Of a stretch of 64,000 nt of DNA, positions 39,709 to 49,583 are shown one piece after another; position 1 is the first letter of the stretch, and each line of letters begins with the position of its first letter. Origin of the DNA: an uncultured Alteromonadaceae bacterium (lineage in GTDB: Bacteria > Pseudomonadota > Gammaproteobacteria > Enterobacterales > Alteromonadaceae); assembly GCA_947501935.1 (NCBI GenBank), contig CANMXU010000016.1:1-64000 (forward strand), given 5' to 3'. A model generated the notes under the pieces. It ran no database searches. It was not told the origin of the DNA and saw nothing but the letters and a program-made list of their open reading frames with translations. Position numbers and translations under genes: made by a program.

Positions 39709-40980
39709 ATGATGAAAAAACTTAGTCCACTTTTATTGCTTATAGCTGCTACTTCTGTGCAAGTTACTGCAGAAGAAGCTTCAACTGAGCAGGCTGCAGC
39801 TGAGCAAGTTACTGCAAAGCAAGAACCATTAACTGAACGTAAAAAACTTTTAGGCGATTTAGGTGGTAGTAGACCATCTTATGTTGAAGACGGCGTTAAT
39901 ATTGATCTTGAATATACTGGCGTATATCAAGGTTCAGCTGCTGGTACCAAGCGTAACGAAAGTGACTACTTTGGTCGTTTTGATATCATGGCTACCTTTG
40001 ATACTGATAAATTAGGTCTTTGGGAAGGCGGTGCATTCTATACTCAAGTACAAGCACACCACGGTAATACCCAAGAATTTGGTTTTGGTTATACTGGTTC
40101 ACCATTTGTAGCACCAAACACAGCAGGTTTTTTTGGTGACGACTTATTCGTTTCTTCTTTTTACTATGCTCATAAATTTGACGGCGCTTCATTACTTGTT
40201 GGTAAATTAGACGCGTTTGAATTATTGAAAAATGCACCATTTTACGGCGGTGCTGGCCGTTACGGCTTTATGAACTTGGCGCTTGCTGCTCCACCAAGTG
40301 GTGTTGTACCTCCTTCATTTTTAGGTGCGTTACTTAACTGGAATACTGATAATTTCAACTGGACCTTAATGGTATTTGATCCTAAAAACAGATATACCAG
40401 CGATTATTTATCAGACCCGTTTGATACTGGTGTAAATATCTCTTTAACGGCTTCACATACTCGTAAGATTGCTGGTCGTTCAAGTAACATTACCTTAAGC
40501 GGTACATACAGTACTAAAGACGGTCAAGACTTAAATAACATCCTTGACCCAGATGCACTTTCTGAAAACATGTATAACATTCGTTTAGGTCTTTCTCATA
40601 ACTTATACGAAAGTGAAATTGACCCTAGCATTTCTTGGGGTGTTTACTTAAGAGCTGCAATTGCTGACGGTAACCCGAACGCACTTGAAGGTACTTTCAG
40701 TGTAGGTGTTGGCGGTAAAGCACTATTCCCTAAAAGACCAATGGATCAATGGGGTGTTGGTTACTTCCGTAGCAACCTTTCAGATGCTGCTCAAAACTCA
40801 ATCAATAACATTCCTGTTACTGAGTTAGAGCTTGTTGATGAGCAAGGCTTAGAAATTTTCTACAGCTATGAAATGACACCAGCAATTAACCTTACTACTG
40901 ATGTTCAAATTATTGAACCAACGGTTCAGAATGATGACCGTGCTGTAGTGGCTGGTTTACGTGTAAACATGCGCTTCTAA
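39709..40980 (+). CDS. OprB-like carbohydrate porin
   Basis: 423 residues with an N-terminal signal peptide (cleavage after VTA, about residue 21), then a Glu/Ala-rich segment. The outer-membrane beta-barrel follows: alternating hydrophobic/polar strands, RKKLLGDLGGSRPSYVEDGVNIDLEYTG start, and a C-terminal phenylalanine (VNMRF), the usual OMP assembly signal. This pattern fits carbohydrate-selective OprB-family porins. The substrate is unknown; the sulfatase 1.4 kb downstream suggests, but does not prove, sulfated glycan use. Followed by a strong terminator. Confidence 0.82.
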   Translation: MMKKLSPLLLLIAATSVQVTAEEASTEQAAAEQVTAKQEPLTERKKLLGDLGGSRPSYVEDGVNIDLEYTGVYQGSAAGTKRNESDYFGRFDIMATFDTDKLGLWEGGAFYTQVQAHHGNTQEFGFGYTGSPFVAPNTAGFFGDDLFVSSFYYAHKFDGASLLVGKLDAFELLKNAPFYGGAGRYGFMNLALAAPPSGVVPPSFLGALLNWNTDNFNWTLMVFDPKNRYTSDYLSDPFDTGVNISLTASHTRKIAGRSSNITLSGTYSTKDGQDLNNILDPDALSENMYNIRLGLSHNLYESEIDPSISWGVYLRAAIADGNPNALEGTFSVGVGGKALFPKRPMDQWGVGYFRSNLSDAAQNSINNIPVTELELVDEQGLEIFYSYEMTPAINLTTDVQIIEPTVQNDDRAVVAGLRVNMRF

Positions 40981-41001
40981 ATTGTTAGCAATGTTTTAAA
41001 T

Positions 41002-41032
41002 AAAAACCTTCAGCCATGCTGAAGGTTTTTTT
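41002..41032 (+). terminator. Porin gene terminator
   Basis: A 13-bp perfect stem (41002-41014 with 41018-41030) with loop CAT and a T-run, 22 bases after the stop. Confidence 0.93.
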
Positions 41033-41064
41033 ATTTCCGTCTTTTAATTATCTTCTATACTCTT

Positions 41065-41147
41065 CTCAAAACTCAAAACTCAAAACTCAAAACTCAAAAC
41101 TCAAAACTCAAAACTCAAAACTCAAAACTCAAAACTCAAAACTCAAA
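41065..41147. repeat. Heptanucleotide tandem array (CTCAAAA, about 12 copies)
   Basis: Eleven exact copies of CTCAAAA and a partial twelfth, right after the porin terminator. No frame uses it. Seven-base slippage arrays change length readily, so this is a likely strain-variable locus. The rest of 41148-41605 shows no gene. Confidence 0.97.
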
Positions 41148-41605
41148 CTTAGCTACTTACCGCAACAGTATTGATACCATTAAAATATCCGTATTTTTAT
41201 ACAATACCTGCTATTTCTACATACCTTCAGTATCTTGATAGCCGTAATCTATTTGCCATAATCTGTTTGCCACTACTTGCTGGCTATAATCGTTCTGTGT
41301 TGCTTGTGTATAGCCTTTGTGCAAGCAAGTTATTGATTAGGGCAATATGAGTTGATGTTCGCTCGCTAATACTAATAAGCTTTCTGATATTTAGGGTACA
41401 CCGCCAAAGCCGCTATTTATGCCGTCACGAATAACTCACATAAACTGAGTGAGTTGTTCTTCCTCAGAAAATTTTTGGTTTATGCGTTTTATATTCTATT
41501 TAACCCGAGCAGAAGTTAGTTAGATCATATGATTGTCATTTTTTGGTCAACAAAACGTCATAAAAACTACTTAGATTGAAGGCAAACCCCTGACGAGAAT
41601 AAATT

Positions 41606-41788
41606 ATGAATGACAGCTTTTGGCATGATACAGATATGAGTGACTTTGACGAATTGCCTATTATTGAGAAAAAGAGACATAAGAAACAAAGTAAACGTAA
41701 ATGGCGTGAAATTGAGGCGTTGAAAGAGCAGCGCCGCGAACAAAAAGAAGTTGCTAGCTATAGCCTTTGTGAAATTAATGCTGGGTAA
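41606..41788 (+). CDS. Small charged protein, DUF3545-like (60 aa)
   Basis: Highly charged: acidic N-terminus (MSDFDELPIIEKK), then a basic helix with KRKWREIEALKEQRREQKE. That KWREIEALK pattern resembles a family of about 60-residue gammaproteobacterial proteins (DUF3545, from memory). The conserved part may start at the second Met (41636). Function unknown. Confidence 0.6.
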   Translation: MNDSFWHDTDMSDFDELPIIEKKRHKKQSKRKWREIEALKEQRREQKEVASYSLCEINAG

Positions 41789-42332
41789 ATTAATTCTCAG
41801 CTAGAAAAAGAACGATGTATTACAATTATTGGTGAAGCTATAAATGTAGAGTCATAAATTTTAGCTGAAAATGTCATTTACCAAGTAATAGGCAAACAAG
41901 AGATAAATAATTTGCATTGCTGATAGTGAAGGCGAAATGTTAACCGTGTATTCCTTGAATATGCTACTTCTAAGAATGCTTGTAATGCTCGTTACGTTTT
42001 GTTACTTATTTTCTATCTGCTTGATATTTAGTTGGAAAGTCGTGCTTTTTGTTGTTTTTCTTCGTGGTAGGTGGCTATTGACGTCGCAAAACCTTACAGC
42101 TGTTAATATAATGCTTTGGAAGAATATAGCTTTTGAAGGCTTTTAGAGCAGGTGATAGCGTTAACTATTGTATTTACTTAATATTTGCTTATTCGCAATG
42201 TTAATATGATGTTAATTTCTCGTTAACAATAGGAAACATTATGGCTATATTTAGTAGTGGAGTCGCGTTACGTATTTACTGATAATGAAACCTTCAGTGA
42301 AGCCAAAATTACTTACACATGAGGAAAATTAA
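41789..42332. other. Intergenic region before the sulfatase
   Basis: A 69-codon hydrophobic frame (41937-42146) exists with a weak AAGG upstream, but its composition looks random and I do not call it. The sulfatase promoter should lie near 42190-42300; a GAGGAAA ribosome binding site precedes the ATG. Confidence 0.4.
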
Positions 42333-44042
42333 ATGCTTAAGTATTTAATGAATAGTAAAGCTCAATCGAAAAAATCAGTATCTGAGTTAAGTGGTGTTGT
42401 TGGTATGGTAGCCCTTGCCTTACCACTTTTCATGTCAACTTCTGTTGTCGCTCAAGATAGTTTCCCACTAGACGGTCGTACATTACAACAGCATACTGCT
42501 GAAGATGTATTATTCACTAAAGCGGTAAAATCAGCTAAGAATTTTGAGCCAGCAATTGTTCACCAAGGACAAATGAACGAAGCGGCTAAAAAGCTTAAAG
42601 CCCTTGAAGCAAAAACGGGCAAACGTCCAAATATCGTTGTGGTATTAATGGATGATGTTGGTTGGGGCGATGTTGGTGTAAACGGTGGTGGTTCAGCTGT
42701 TGGTGCTGTAACGCCTAACATTGATAAGCTAGCTGAGAACGGTCTTAACTTAACTTCTCTTTATTCTCAACCAAGCTGTACGCCAACGCGTGCTGCCTTA
42801 TTAACTGGTCAGCTACCTGTTCGTAATGGTTTATTACGTCCTGCTTTACCAGGTGAAGGCGGTAAAGGTTTAGGCGGCGCAGTAACAATTGCACAAATCT
42901 TAAAAGATTCTGGTTATACCACAGAAGCTATTGGTAAGTGGCATCTTGGTCAACACAAAAGTGCACAACCACAAAACGTTGGTTTTGAACACTATGTTGG
43001 TCCATTAACTTCATCTGATGATTACACCAGCTTTATGGAACCATGGAGAAATCCAGATATCGTTAATGATCCTAAGCGCATGAAGTGGGCTCAAGGCAGC
43101 GAAACTTTAGCGATTGTTGAAGGTGTAACTGGTGAAGCAGCTAAACCTATTTTCGAAATCAACATGGACTCTATTCGTCACGTTGATGAAGAATTAACTA
43201 AGCACGGCGTTAACTTCATTAAGAAGCAAGAAAAGTCTGAAAAACCATTTTTCCTTTATTTTGCAACCCGTGGTGCTCACTTTGATAACTACCCACACCC
43301 AGACTTTGCTGGTAAATCAGGTGCAAAATATCCGTACCGTGATGTTATTTTAGAACTTGATTACCGTATTGGACAGTTAGTTGGTGCTTTAGAAGAAACT
43401 AATCAACTTGAAAATACTTTGATCCTAGTTACTTCTGATAACGGTCCAATGTTAGAAACTTTCCCTGATATGGGTCACACACCGTTTAGAGGTGGTAAAG
43501 GTACTTCTTTTGAAGGTGGCGTACGTGTTCCTGGTGTTGTTTACTGGAAAGGTATGATTGAACCAGGTCGTGTATCTGACGGTTTATTCGACATGACTGA
43601 TATGTTTATGACTGCTGCTAGTTTAGGTAAAGTGAAAGATGACATTTCATCTAAAGCTTATATCGATGGTATCGACCAAACATCTTTCTTAGTATCAGAG
43701 CAAGGTTTATCTAACCGTCGTTCTATCTTCTACTGGTCTGGTAGTGTATTTATGGGCGCACGTGTTGGTGAGTACAAGTGGTTAGTGAACGAGCAAAACT
43801 ATGAAAGCGCGAACAACTGGCCATATGCTAGCCCGTTCCAATCATCAGTAACACCTAGTGTTTACGGTGGTAAGCTTTACAACTTATACGTAGATCCATT
43901 AGAAGAGCATGCATTTTTACCTCTTAAACAACCGTTTTTACCGGTAATTTTACCTGAAATGGTAAGACACCTTAAATCGTTTAAAGAGTTCAAACCTAAA
44001 GCAAGATTACGCGGTTTAGAAGCTTTATCTGGTGAAGGTTAA
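42333..44042 (+). CDS. Secreted sulfatase (formylglycine-dependent)
   Basis: Alkaline-phosphatase-superfamily sulfatase that hydrolyses sulfate esters. Signal peptide (about 1-40, ending STSVVA), metal-binding VVLMDDVGWGD (D107, D108), and the maturation signature SCTPTRAALLTGQ with C149 as the formylglycine precursor. KWHLGQ and TSDNGPMLE supply further active-site residues. 569 residues. The Cys-type motif requires a formylglycine-generating enzyme or anaerobic maturase, neither of which is in the window. Substrate unknown; marine relatives act on algal sulfated polysaccharides or aryl sulfates. Ends at a strong terminator. Confidence 0.9.
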   Translation: MLKYLMNSKAQSKKSVSELSGVVGMVALALPLFMSTSVVAQDSFPLDGRTLQQHTAEDVLFTKAVKSAKNFEPAIVHQGQMNEAAKKLKALEAKTGKRPNIVVVLMDDVGWGDVGVNGGGSAVGAVTPNIDKLAENGLNLTSLYSQPSCTPTRAALLTGQLPVRNGLLRPALPGEGGKGLGGAVTIAQILKDSGYTTEAIGKWHLGQHKSAQPQNVGFEHYVGPLTSSDDYTSFMEPWRNPDIVNDPKRMKWAQGSETLAIVEGVTGEAAKPIFEINMDSIRHVDEELTKHGVNFIKKQEKSEKPFFLYFATRGAHFDNYPHPDFAGKSGAKYPYRDVILELDYRIGQLVGALEETNQLENTLILVTSDNGPMLETFPDMGHTPFRGGKGTSFEGGVRVPGVVYWKGMIEPGRVSDGLFDMTDMFMTAASLGKVKDDISSKAYIDGIDQTSFLVSEQGLSNRRSIFYWSGSVFMGARVGEYKWLVNEQNYESANNWPYASPFQSSVTPSVYGGKLYNLYVDPLEEHAFLPLKQPFLPVILPEMVRHLKSFKEFKPKARLRGLEALSGEG

Positions 44043-44131
44043 TAGCTTAAATAAGTAACTTGTTTTAGCTAAATTTTAGCTAAGTTTAAATAAGCTTAAG
44101 ATTTTAAAACAAAACTTATTACTCAAAACCT

Positions 44132-44172
44132 AAAATGTGTTGTTCTGACTTTCAGAACAACACATTTTTTTT
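44132..44172 (+). terminator. Sulfatase terminator
   Basis: A 17-bp perfect stem (44132-44148 with 44152-44168), loop CTT, and eight T. One of the strongest hairpins in the window. Confidence 0.93.
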
Positions 44173-44303
44173 GCCTTTAAAATGATGGTTAATTTTTAAT
44201 ATATTTATAAGTTGCATAGCAATTAGCATATCACTGCTGCTAATAATCAATACATTGCTAATATGAGTAGTTATAAGTGTATAAGCTGTTTTTAGTTAGT
44301 CGC

Positions 44304-46151
44304 TTAAATGTCTCGATAACCACCGCGGTCAGCGCTTGAAGCAAAAGCGGCATACGACTTAAGTGCTTTGGTGATAATACGAGTACGTTCACCTTTTGGT
44401 TGCCAGGCTTGGTTTGCTGGTAAGGCTTCCATGGCGTCACGACGTTGCTGCAATAGCTGCTTATTAATGGCTAAATTGATACTGCGGTTTGGAATATCAA
44501 TATCAATAATATCGTTGTCTTCTACTAGAGCTAATGCGCCTTTGTTTGCGGCTTCTGGTGAAATATGCCCTATAGAAAGACCGGCAGATGCACCGGAATA
44601 GCGACCATCGGTGATCAAGGCGCAGCTTAAATGCAATCCTTTTGCGATTAAGCTCATGGTCGGTTTAAGCATTTCTTGCATTCCGGGACCACCTTTAGGG
44701 CCTTCGTAACGAATAATAATGATAGTGTTTGGCGAAATTTCACCATTATCAATAGCGTGTAAAGCGGTTTCTTGTTGATCAAAAACACGGGCAGTACCAG
44801 AGAACTGATACATTGATTTATCAACCGCACCAGTTTTTACAATACAGCCATTTTCAGAAATATTACCAAACAATACCGCAAGGCCGCCTTGCTCGGAATA
44901 GGGGTGATTATAATCTCGAATACAGCCTTGTTTCCGGTCAAGATCCATTGTTTCATAACGCTCATTTTGGCTGTACGGTTTAATTGTACGCACACCGCCA
45001 GCAGCGGCTCGATAAAAGTAATTTACTTCGGGGTTATCACTGGCTAAATAATCCCAGTGTTCGAGCACCGCTTTTAAATTTTTTCCTGCCAAAGTATTAA
45101 CTGATGTATCTATTTTTCCTGCGCGGTTAAGCTCGGCTAAAATAGCAATAATACCGCCAGCACGGTGAACATCTTCCATATAATAATCTTTAGATGCGGG
45201 GGAAACTTTACATAAATGTGGAATTTGTCTTGATAAACGGTCAATGTCTTTCATGGTGAAATTAACTTCACCTTCTTGTGCCATTGCCAGTAAATGTAAA
45301 ATTGTATTAGTAGAGCCGCCCATGGCAATATCTACTTTCATTGCATTTTCAAAGGCGGCATAGGTAGCTATATTTCGTGGTAGCACGCTGTCGTCTTCAT
45401 CTTGATAATAGCGTTTTGCCATTTCTACAATTTTTTCACCAGCGTTTTTAAATAATGCTTTTCTGTCAGCATGGGTCGCCAGCAAAGTGCCATTTCCCGG
45501 TAAAGCTAGCCCTAAAGCTTCAGCAAGGCAATTCATAGAATTAGCGGTGAACATGCCTGAGCACGACCCACAAGTAGGACAAGCACTCACTTCAATTTCT
45601 TTGGCTTTAGCTTGGTCTTGATTGGGTAATACATTAAATGAGGCAATATAGGTATCTATAGGGTCAACTCGTTTAAAGCTTGACTCATCAGCTATTCTGC
45701 CGGCTTCCATTGGGCCACCAGAAACAAAAATAACAGGAATATTTAATCTTAGGCCAGCCATTAACATGCCAGGGGTTATTTTATCGCAATTTGATATACA
45801 TATAATGGCATCAACACAATGGGCATTTGCCATATATTCAATACTGTCGGCAATAATTTCACGGCTAGGTAAGCTATAAAGCATACCGTCGTGTCCCATG
45901 GCAATGCCATCATCAATTGCGATGGTATTGAATTCTCGTGGCACACCACCTGCTTGCCAAATGGCATCACAAACTAAGCGGCCAACTTCTTGAAGATGAA
46001 CATGGCCCGGTACAAATTCGGTAAAAGAGTTCGCTACAGCAATTATAGGTTTACCGAAGTCGTTTTGTTTCATACCGCCAGCTAACCAAAGTGAACGTGC
46101 TGCTGAAGCGGTTTTTCCGTGGGTAACTTTGTCTGATCTAAGTGGTCGCAT
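44304..46151 (-). CDS. ilvD: Dihydroxy-acid dehydratase
   Basis: Dehydrates dihydroxy-isovalerate/methylvalerate in valine and isoleucine synthesis. 615 residues, full length. Fe-S and active-site motifs include [42 protein letters not shown] and [15 protein letters not shown]. It stands alone here; ilvIH, another step of the same pathway, is at the right edge on the same strand. Confidence 0.97.
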   Translation of the reverse strand: MRPLRSDKVTHGKTASAARSLWLAGGMKQNDFGKPIIAVANSFTEFVPGHVHLQEVGRLVCDAIWQAGGVPREFNTIAIDDGIAMGHDGMLYSLPSREIIADSIEYMANAHCVDAIICISNCDKITPGMLMAGLRLNIPVIFVSGGPMEAGRIADESSFKRVDPIDTYIASFNVLPNQDQAKAKEIEVSACPTCGSCSGMFTANSMNCLAEALGLALPGNGTLLATHADRKALFKNAGEKIVEMAKRYYQDEDDSVLPRNIATYAAFENAMKVDIAMGGSTNTILHLLAMAQEGEVNFTMKDIDRLSRQIPHLCKVSPASKDYYMEDVHRAGGIIAILAELNRAGKIDTSVNTLAGKNLKAVLEHWDYLASDNPEVNYFYRAAAGGVRTIKPYSQNERYETMDLDRKQGCIRDYNHPYSEQGGLAVLFGNISENGCIVKTGAVDKSMYQFSGTARVFDQQETALHAIDNGEISPNTIIIIRYEGPKGGPGMQEMLKPTMSLIAKGLHLSCALITDGRYSGASAGLSIGHISPEAANKGALALVEDNDIIDIDIPNRSINLAINKQLLQQRRDAMEALPANQAWQPKGERTRIITKALKSYAAFASSADRGGYRDI

Positions 46152-46280
46152 TTTGTATCCTTATGTAGCTTTTGGTTACGGTAGCACGGCGTGTTTGTTA
46201 ACAATGTCATTTGATTAACAATTGCATATGCTCGTTTAGTACGTAATTTATTACTACAAATTATCTGCCCCTCTTTAGGC

Positions 46281-46350
46281 TGTAGTTATTGAAATGCAGT
46301 TATTGAGGTGTAGTTAGTGAGATGCAGTTATTGAGGTATAGTTAGCTGAA
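46281..46350. repeat. Five 14-bp tandem repeats upstream of ilvD
   Basis: Five imperfect 14-base units of the form TGTAGTTATTGAGG, in the 301-base gap between the hydrolase and ilvD. They lie about 130-200 bases upstream of ilvD on the minus strand. No gene is seen in the gap. Confidence 0.8.
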
Positions 46351-46452
46351 CAAGATTATTAATGTGATGATGATTGTAGTGAGCTACTTACATATTGTTA
46401 GACAACGAAGCCGCCATAGCGGCCAGTTGATCGACTTCGGGTTCTACCCTAG

Positions 46453-47319
46453 TTACTCTACAGATTTGACGGCCTTTAAAAGGATTTTATTAAATTCAGA
46501 AGGGTTTTCTAGCATCGGAAAGTGACCTGTTTCTTCAATAAAATAAATACTGTAATCCTTGATATATTTTTTGTTTTCTGCTGAGTCAGTCGGCCATAAC
46601 TTGGCGTTTACTAATACTAGCGGCACGTTTATATCTTTAAAGACACGATATGATTCACCACTTATGTATTGACCTAAATAATTTCGAAACTGATTGAGGG
46701 CTATATTTTTAGGTGCAGAAGCCATATCTTCGCTAACCCTATATAGCGTCTCTGCCTCTACGTTTTTCGGAAATGCCTCTTTTACAAATGCTCTCATTGC
46801 ACTTTGAAAGTTATCTTCAAAAGGCTTAGTCATTACGTTTAGCTCTGCTTGCGTAAGTTTTAATGCGACATTTTGTGAAGTATCAACACCAATAATGCCA
46901 ACTACTTTGTTTGGCATGAGCTTTGCTGCTTCAGCGATCACACCTCCGCCCATAGAGTGGCCAATTAATATTGCCGAGTTTATACCTTCTTTATCAAGAA
47001 CAGCTTTAATGTCGTTAGCAAAAGCAACCATGGTGTAATCTTCTCGGTTATATGATGAGTTGCCATGACCTGCTAAATCAATTGTGATCACTTGATATTC
47101 TTTTGAGAAGTATTGCGTTTGATTTTGCCAAAGCCTGCTATCTAAACTCCAACCATGAATAAATATAAGTGATGTTTTGCCACGACCATTAACACTATAT
47201 GCAATTTGCTCTTTGTCATTTGATATGGCGACACCAAACCTAGCCACAGGGCTATGCTCGATAGCATTTACGCTATCGATTAATATAAGTATTAGTATTG
47301 TTAGAATAAAATGTTTCAT
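46453..47319 (-). CDS. Secreted alpha/beta hydrolase
   Basis: 288 residues with a signal peptide (about 1-19, cleavage after VNA). Alpha/beta-hydrolase features: oxyanion HG (55-56), DLAGHGNS, nucleophile elbow GHSMGGG (S122), and the catalytic His in ETGHFPML (about H266), with an Asp near 238. Substrate unknown; the overall pattern is esterase or C-C hydrolase-like. On the same strand and 75 bases downstream of a MerR-methyltransferase gene, with a small GTCACC/GGTGAC hairpin between. Confidence 0.85.
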   Translation of the reverse strand: MKHFILTILILILIDSVNAIEHSPVARFGVAISNDKEQIAYSVNGRGKTSLIFIHGWSLDSRLWQNQTQYFSKEYQVITIDLAGHGNSSYNREDYTMVAFANDIKAVLDKEGINSAILIGHSMGGGVIAEAAKLMPNKVVGIIGVDTSQNVALKLTQAELNVMTKPFEDNFQSAMRAFVKEAFPKNVEAETLYRVSEDMASAPKNIALNQFRNYLGQYISGESYRVFKDINVPLVLVNAKLWPTDSAENKKYIKDYSIYFIEETGHFPMLENPSEFNKILLKAVKSVE

Positions 47320-47394
47320 ATTTTTCTTTACTCTTTGTTGTCACCACAAGGTGACGTGGCTCGCAATGGTTAAGTTAAAATCGCTTTAAGGTAA

Positions 47395-48564
47395 TTACAC
47401 CTTTGCTAAAATAAACATGTGATAACCAAACTCGTCGGCAAATTTCGTACAAATATTTACTTCATTTCTCATATCTTTGAATGCGCTAGAGTCAGTCATT
47501 TCAGACTCAAGTTCGTTTAACCGTTCACCTAAAGGGTTATAATAATTTAACCATGCCGCTTTGCTTTGAGGAAAATTAGCGATAACTTGATAACCCGCCT
47601 TTGCTATTTGTTTAATTCTGGTATCAACTGATTGAATATCAGGGTATTGATGATTCCAAAATTCAATCGACTGAGCACTGGGCGAGTTTGTCTTCCAAAC
47701 CAAGTCACTTATCATTAAATAACCTTTGTTTTTAATGATAGGCCTCCATAGCATTAATGCTTTCTCTACACCTATGATATAAGCACTACCTTCAGACCAA
47801 ACAAGATCAAAACTCTCATTAGAGAAAGGTAGTTCAGCCATATTTGAACAACAGGTTTCTAACCGAGCTGATAACCCTTGTTTTTTAAAGTTTTGTACTA
47901 ACCGATCAAGTGCTGGCTGTTCATTATCTATAGCGGTAATTTGTGCTTGGCTATACTTTGCCAACACCTTGGTTGCTACCCCTTTGCCACAGCCAATTTC
48001 CAAAATGCGACTAGGTGAGGTTGGAATTAATGACAGTGCATGTTTTGTATCATTTTCACTACCTGGCCCCCAACGTTCTAAAGTTTGAAAAACTTTCATA
48101 AAATCTTGCATATAAACATCATGATCATTCATATCTTTTGATAACCATTTCAATTGCAAAGCTTCTTTGTCACTAAAACCTTGCGTTTTTAACCAGTCTA
48201 GATGGGCATCTGGTGCGAGCTTATCTAGGCGCTCATGCCATGATTTTAGATCACCCTCTCCGACAATAGCAGCAAGTAAAATTCTTGATTTCTGCTTTTG
48301 CTCTATCTCTTCATCTAGTGCTTTTAAGCGCTGTTTAACAAGCGCTTTATCAATTTTTGATTCAAGACATACTTTGCACTCTTTCAAGGTCAAGCCCCCT
48401 AAGTGCAGTTGTTGAATCAAACGGACACGTTGTAAATCTAATTCGCTGTATACTCGATAACCATTTTCAAGCCTACGTCCAGTGATAAGCTCTAACTTTT
48501 CATAGTAAAGTAATGCAGTTCTTGATAAGCCGACTTGCTTGGCAAGTTCAGAAATCTTATACAC
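47395..48564 (-). CDS. MerR-family regulator fused to a SAM-dependent methyltransferase
   Basis: Residues 1-70 are a MerR winged helix-turn-helix (YKISELAKQVGLSRTALLYYEK, NGYRVYSELDLQRVRLI) with a coiled-coil dimerisation helix (about 70-105). From about 140 to 389 a class I methyltransferase follows: motif I ILEIGCGKGVATKV (187-200), an acidic motif II (ITAIDNEQPALDRL) and FDLVWSEGSAYIIG. The effector-binding position of MerR proteins is thus taken by an enzyme domain. It may sense SAM or a methylatable ligand. Neighbouring target candidate: the hydrolase downstream. Confidence 0.88.
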   Translation of the reverse strand: MYKISELAKQVGLSRTALLYYEKLELITGRRLENGYRVYSELDLQRVRLIQQLHLGGLTLKECKVCLESKIDKALVKQRLKALDEEIEQKQKSRILLAAIVGEGDLKSWHERLDKLAPDAHLDWLKTQGFSDKEALQLKWLSKDMNDHDVYMQDFMKVFQTLERWGPGSENDTKHALSLIPTSPSRILEIGCGKGVATKVLAKYSQAQITAIDNEQPALDRLVQNFKKQGLSARLETCCSNMAELPFSNESFDLVWSEGSAYIIGVEKALMLWRPIIKNKGYLMISDLVWKTNSPSAQSIEFWNHQYPDIQSVDTRIKQIAKAGYQVIANFPQSKAAWLNYYNPLGERLNELESEMTDSSAFKDMRNEVNICTKFADEFGYHMFILAKV

Positions 48565-48995
48565 AATGATGAACCTTTTTCCTATTGATGGTTAATAACT
48601 ATAAACTATAAAGTAATAGACAGGTCAACAATAGAATTTAGAGTTTTTATGGTCAATTTTAAATAGGGGGTTTTAGAACGTTGTTATTTCGGTTTAAGTA
48701 AGGGGGATTGGGCTATGAGGCAGAGCTACCTTCAATAATGAATGTAAAATAGAGCAGCCGAAAGCAGTTAAAGTTTAATATTTAGCGTGAAAAGAAAAGC
48801 ACATTTTTTAGCGAGTTATCTCTCTAACGAACACTAACCTTCGATAGTGGTAGCGTTTTACTAAAAGGCAATATATTTCAAATAAAAGCTTAAGTGTTCA
48901 TGTTGTTCGTTAATCTCATCTGGCGACGCGTTTATCATTATTTGTGACGAGCTTCAGATGATAAAAAGCGTATTTTCTTATCTATCCTATGTGAT

Positions 48996-49013
48996 TGTGC
49001 GACATGTCTCACA
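48996..49013. promoter_or_regulatory. UvrY/GacA-type inverted repeat upstream of the CsrB-like RNA
   Basis: TGTGCGACATGTCTCACA is an 18-bp near-perfect palindrome resembling the UvrY/SirA/GacA box (TGTnAG-N6-CTnACA type). It is centred about 178 bases before the predicted RNA start; in E. coli the UvrY site also lies far upstream of csrB. The remainder of 48565-48995 shows no gene. Confidence 0.65.
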
Positions 49014-49148
49014 TGGCTGTAAGATAGCGCTGCATATACTGTAAGTTGAATTATTGGTTTTTGGTTTAACTTGTTGTTAAATAGCGTTATTTTTGTTTTT
49101 TTATATCGAATTTATAGAGCTGCTTGTAATTATTTGTAATCTAGTGCC

Positions 49149-49176
49149 TTGGTTATTATCTGCATTTGTCTAGAAT
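49149..49176 (+). promoter_or_regulatory. Promoter of the CsrB-like RNA
   Basis: TTGGTT (49149-49154), 16-nt spacer, TAGAAT (49171-49176); predicted start near 49183, just before the first GGA. Confidence 0.65.
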
Positions 49177-49182
49177 TAAACA

Positions 49183-49495
49183 TGTCAGGAAGACAAAGGA
49201 TTTAAGAAAGAGCAGGAGCTCTTAAGCAGGAAGCTTGATGGATAAGTTAGGATGACTTAATCAATAAGGAAGTTGCTTTGGAAAGCACATCAAGGATTGG
49301 ATTATCAGGATGATAAATGCTCGGATGCTCGCTTAAGGAAAACATGGAAGGTATACAAGGAACGTAATAACTTCAGGATGAAGTTAACAAGGAAGAACCA
49401 AGGACGAAATTAGCAAGGAATGGTAAAGACATAGGAAGTTCGGTGGTCAGAAAGGATATTCTGCGATAAAAAATACGGCAATAGCCGTATTTTTT
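49183..49495 (+). ncRNA. csrB: CsrB/CsrC-type sRNA (CsrA-sequestering), candidate
   Basis: No reading frame. Instead 21 GGA trinucleotides occur between 49188 and 49456, mostly as AGGA or AAGGA at 9-20-base intervals. Several are in or next to short hairpins (for example GAGC-AGGA-GCTC at 49210-49220). The RNA ends in an intrinsic terminator (stem 49471-49479 with 49484-49492, loop AATA, T-run). GGA-rich, about 313 nt and free-standing, with an upstream UvrY-like box: this is the layout of CsrB-family RNAs that titrate CsrA. csrD, which controls their decay, is at 3288-5186. Confidence 0.88.
49471..49495 (+). terminator. Terminator of the CsrB-like RNA
   Basis: AAATACGGC/GCCGTATTT with an AATA loop and flanking A and T runs. 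Confidence 0.9.
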
Positions 49496-49583
49496 ATGCC
49501 GGTAATAAAATGGGCGCCTTGTTCAAAGTATAACTTCCAACTGTGACTATTACTGTAAATCCTCTAATTATTAGCCTTTCAAC

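Noticed and set aside
41937..42146. 69-codon hydrophobic frame before the sulfatase
   Set aside because: Low-complexity Leu/Phe/Val run in AT-rich DNA with only a weak AAGG; looks like chance.
46281..46350. 14-bp repeats as a regulator-binding array for ilvD
   Set aside because: Copies are imperfect, AT-rich and lack dyad symmetry; a slippage origin is simpler.
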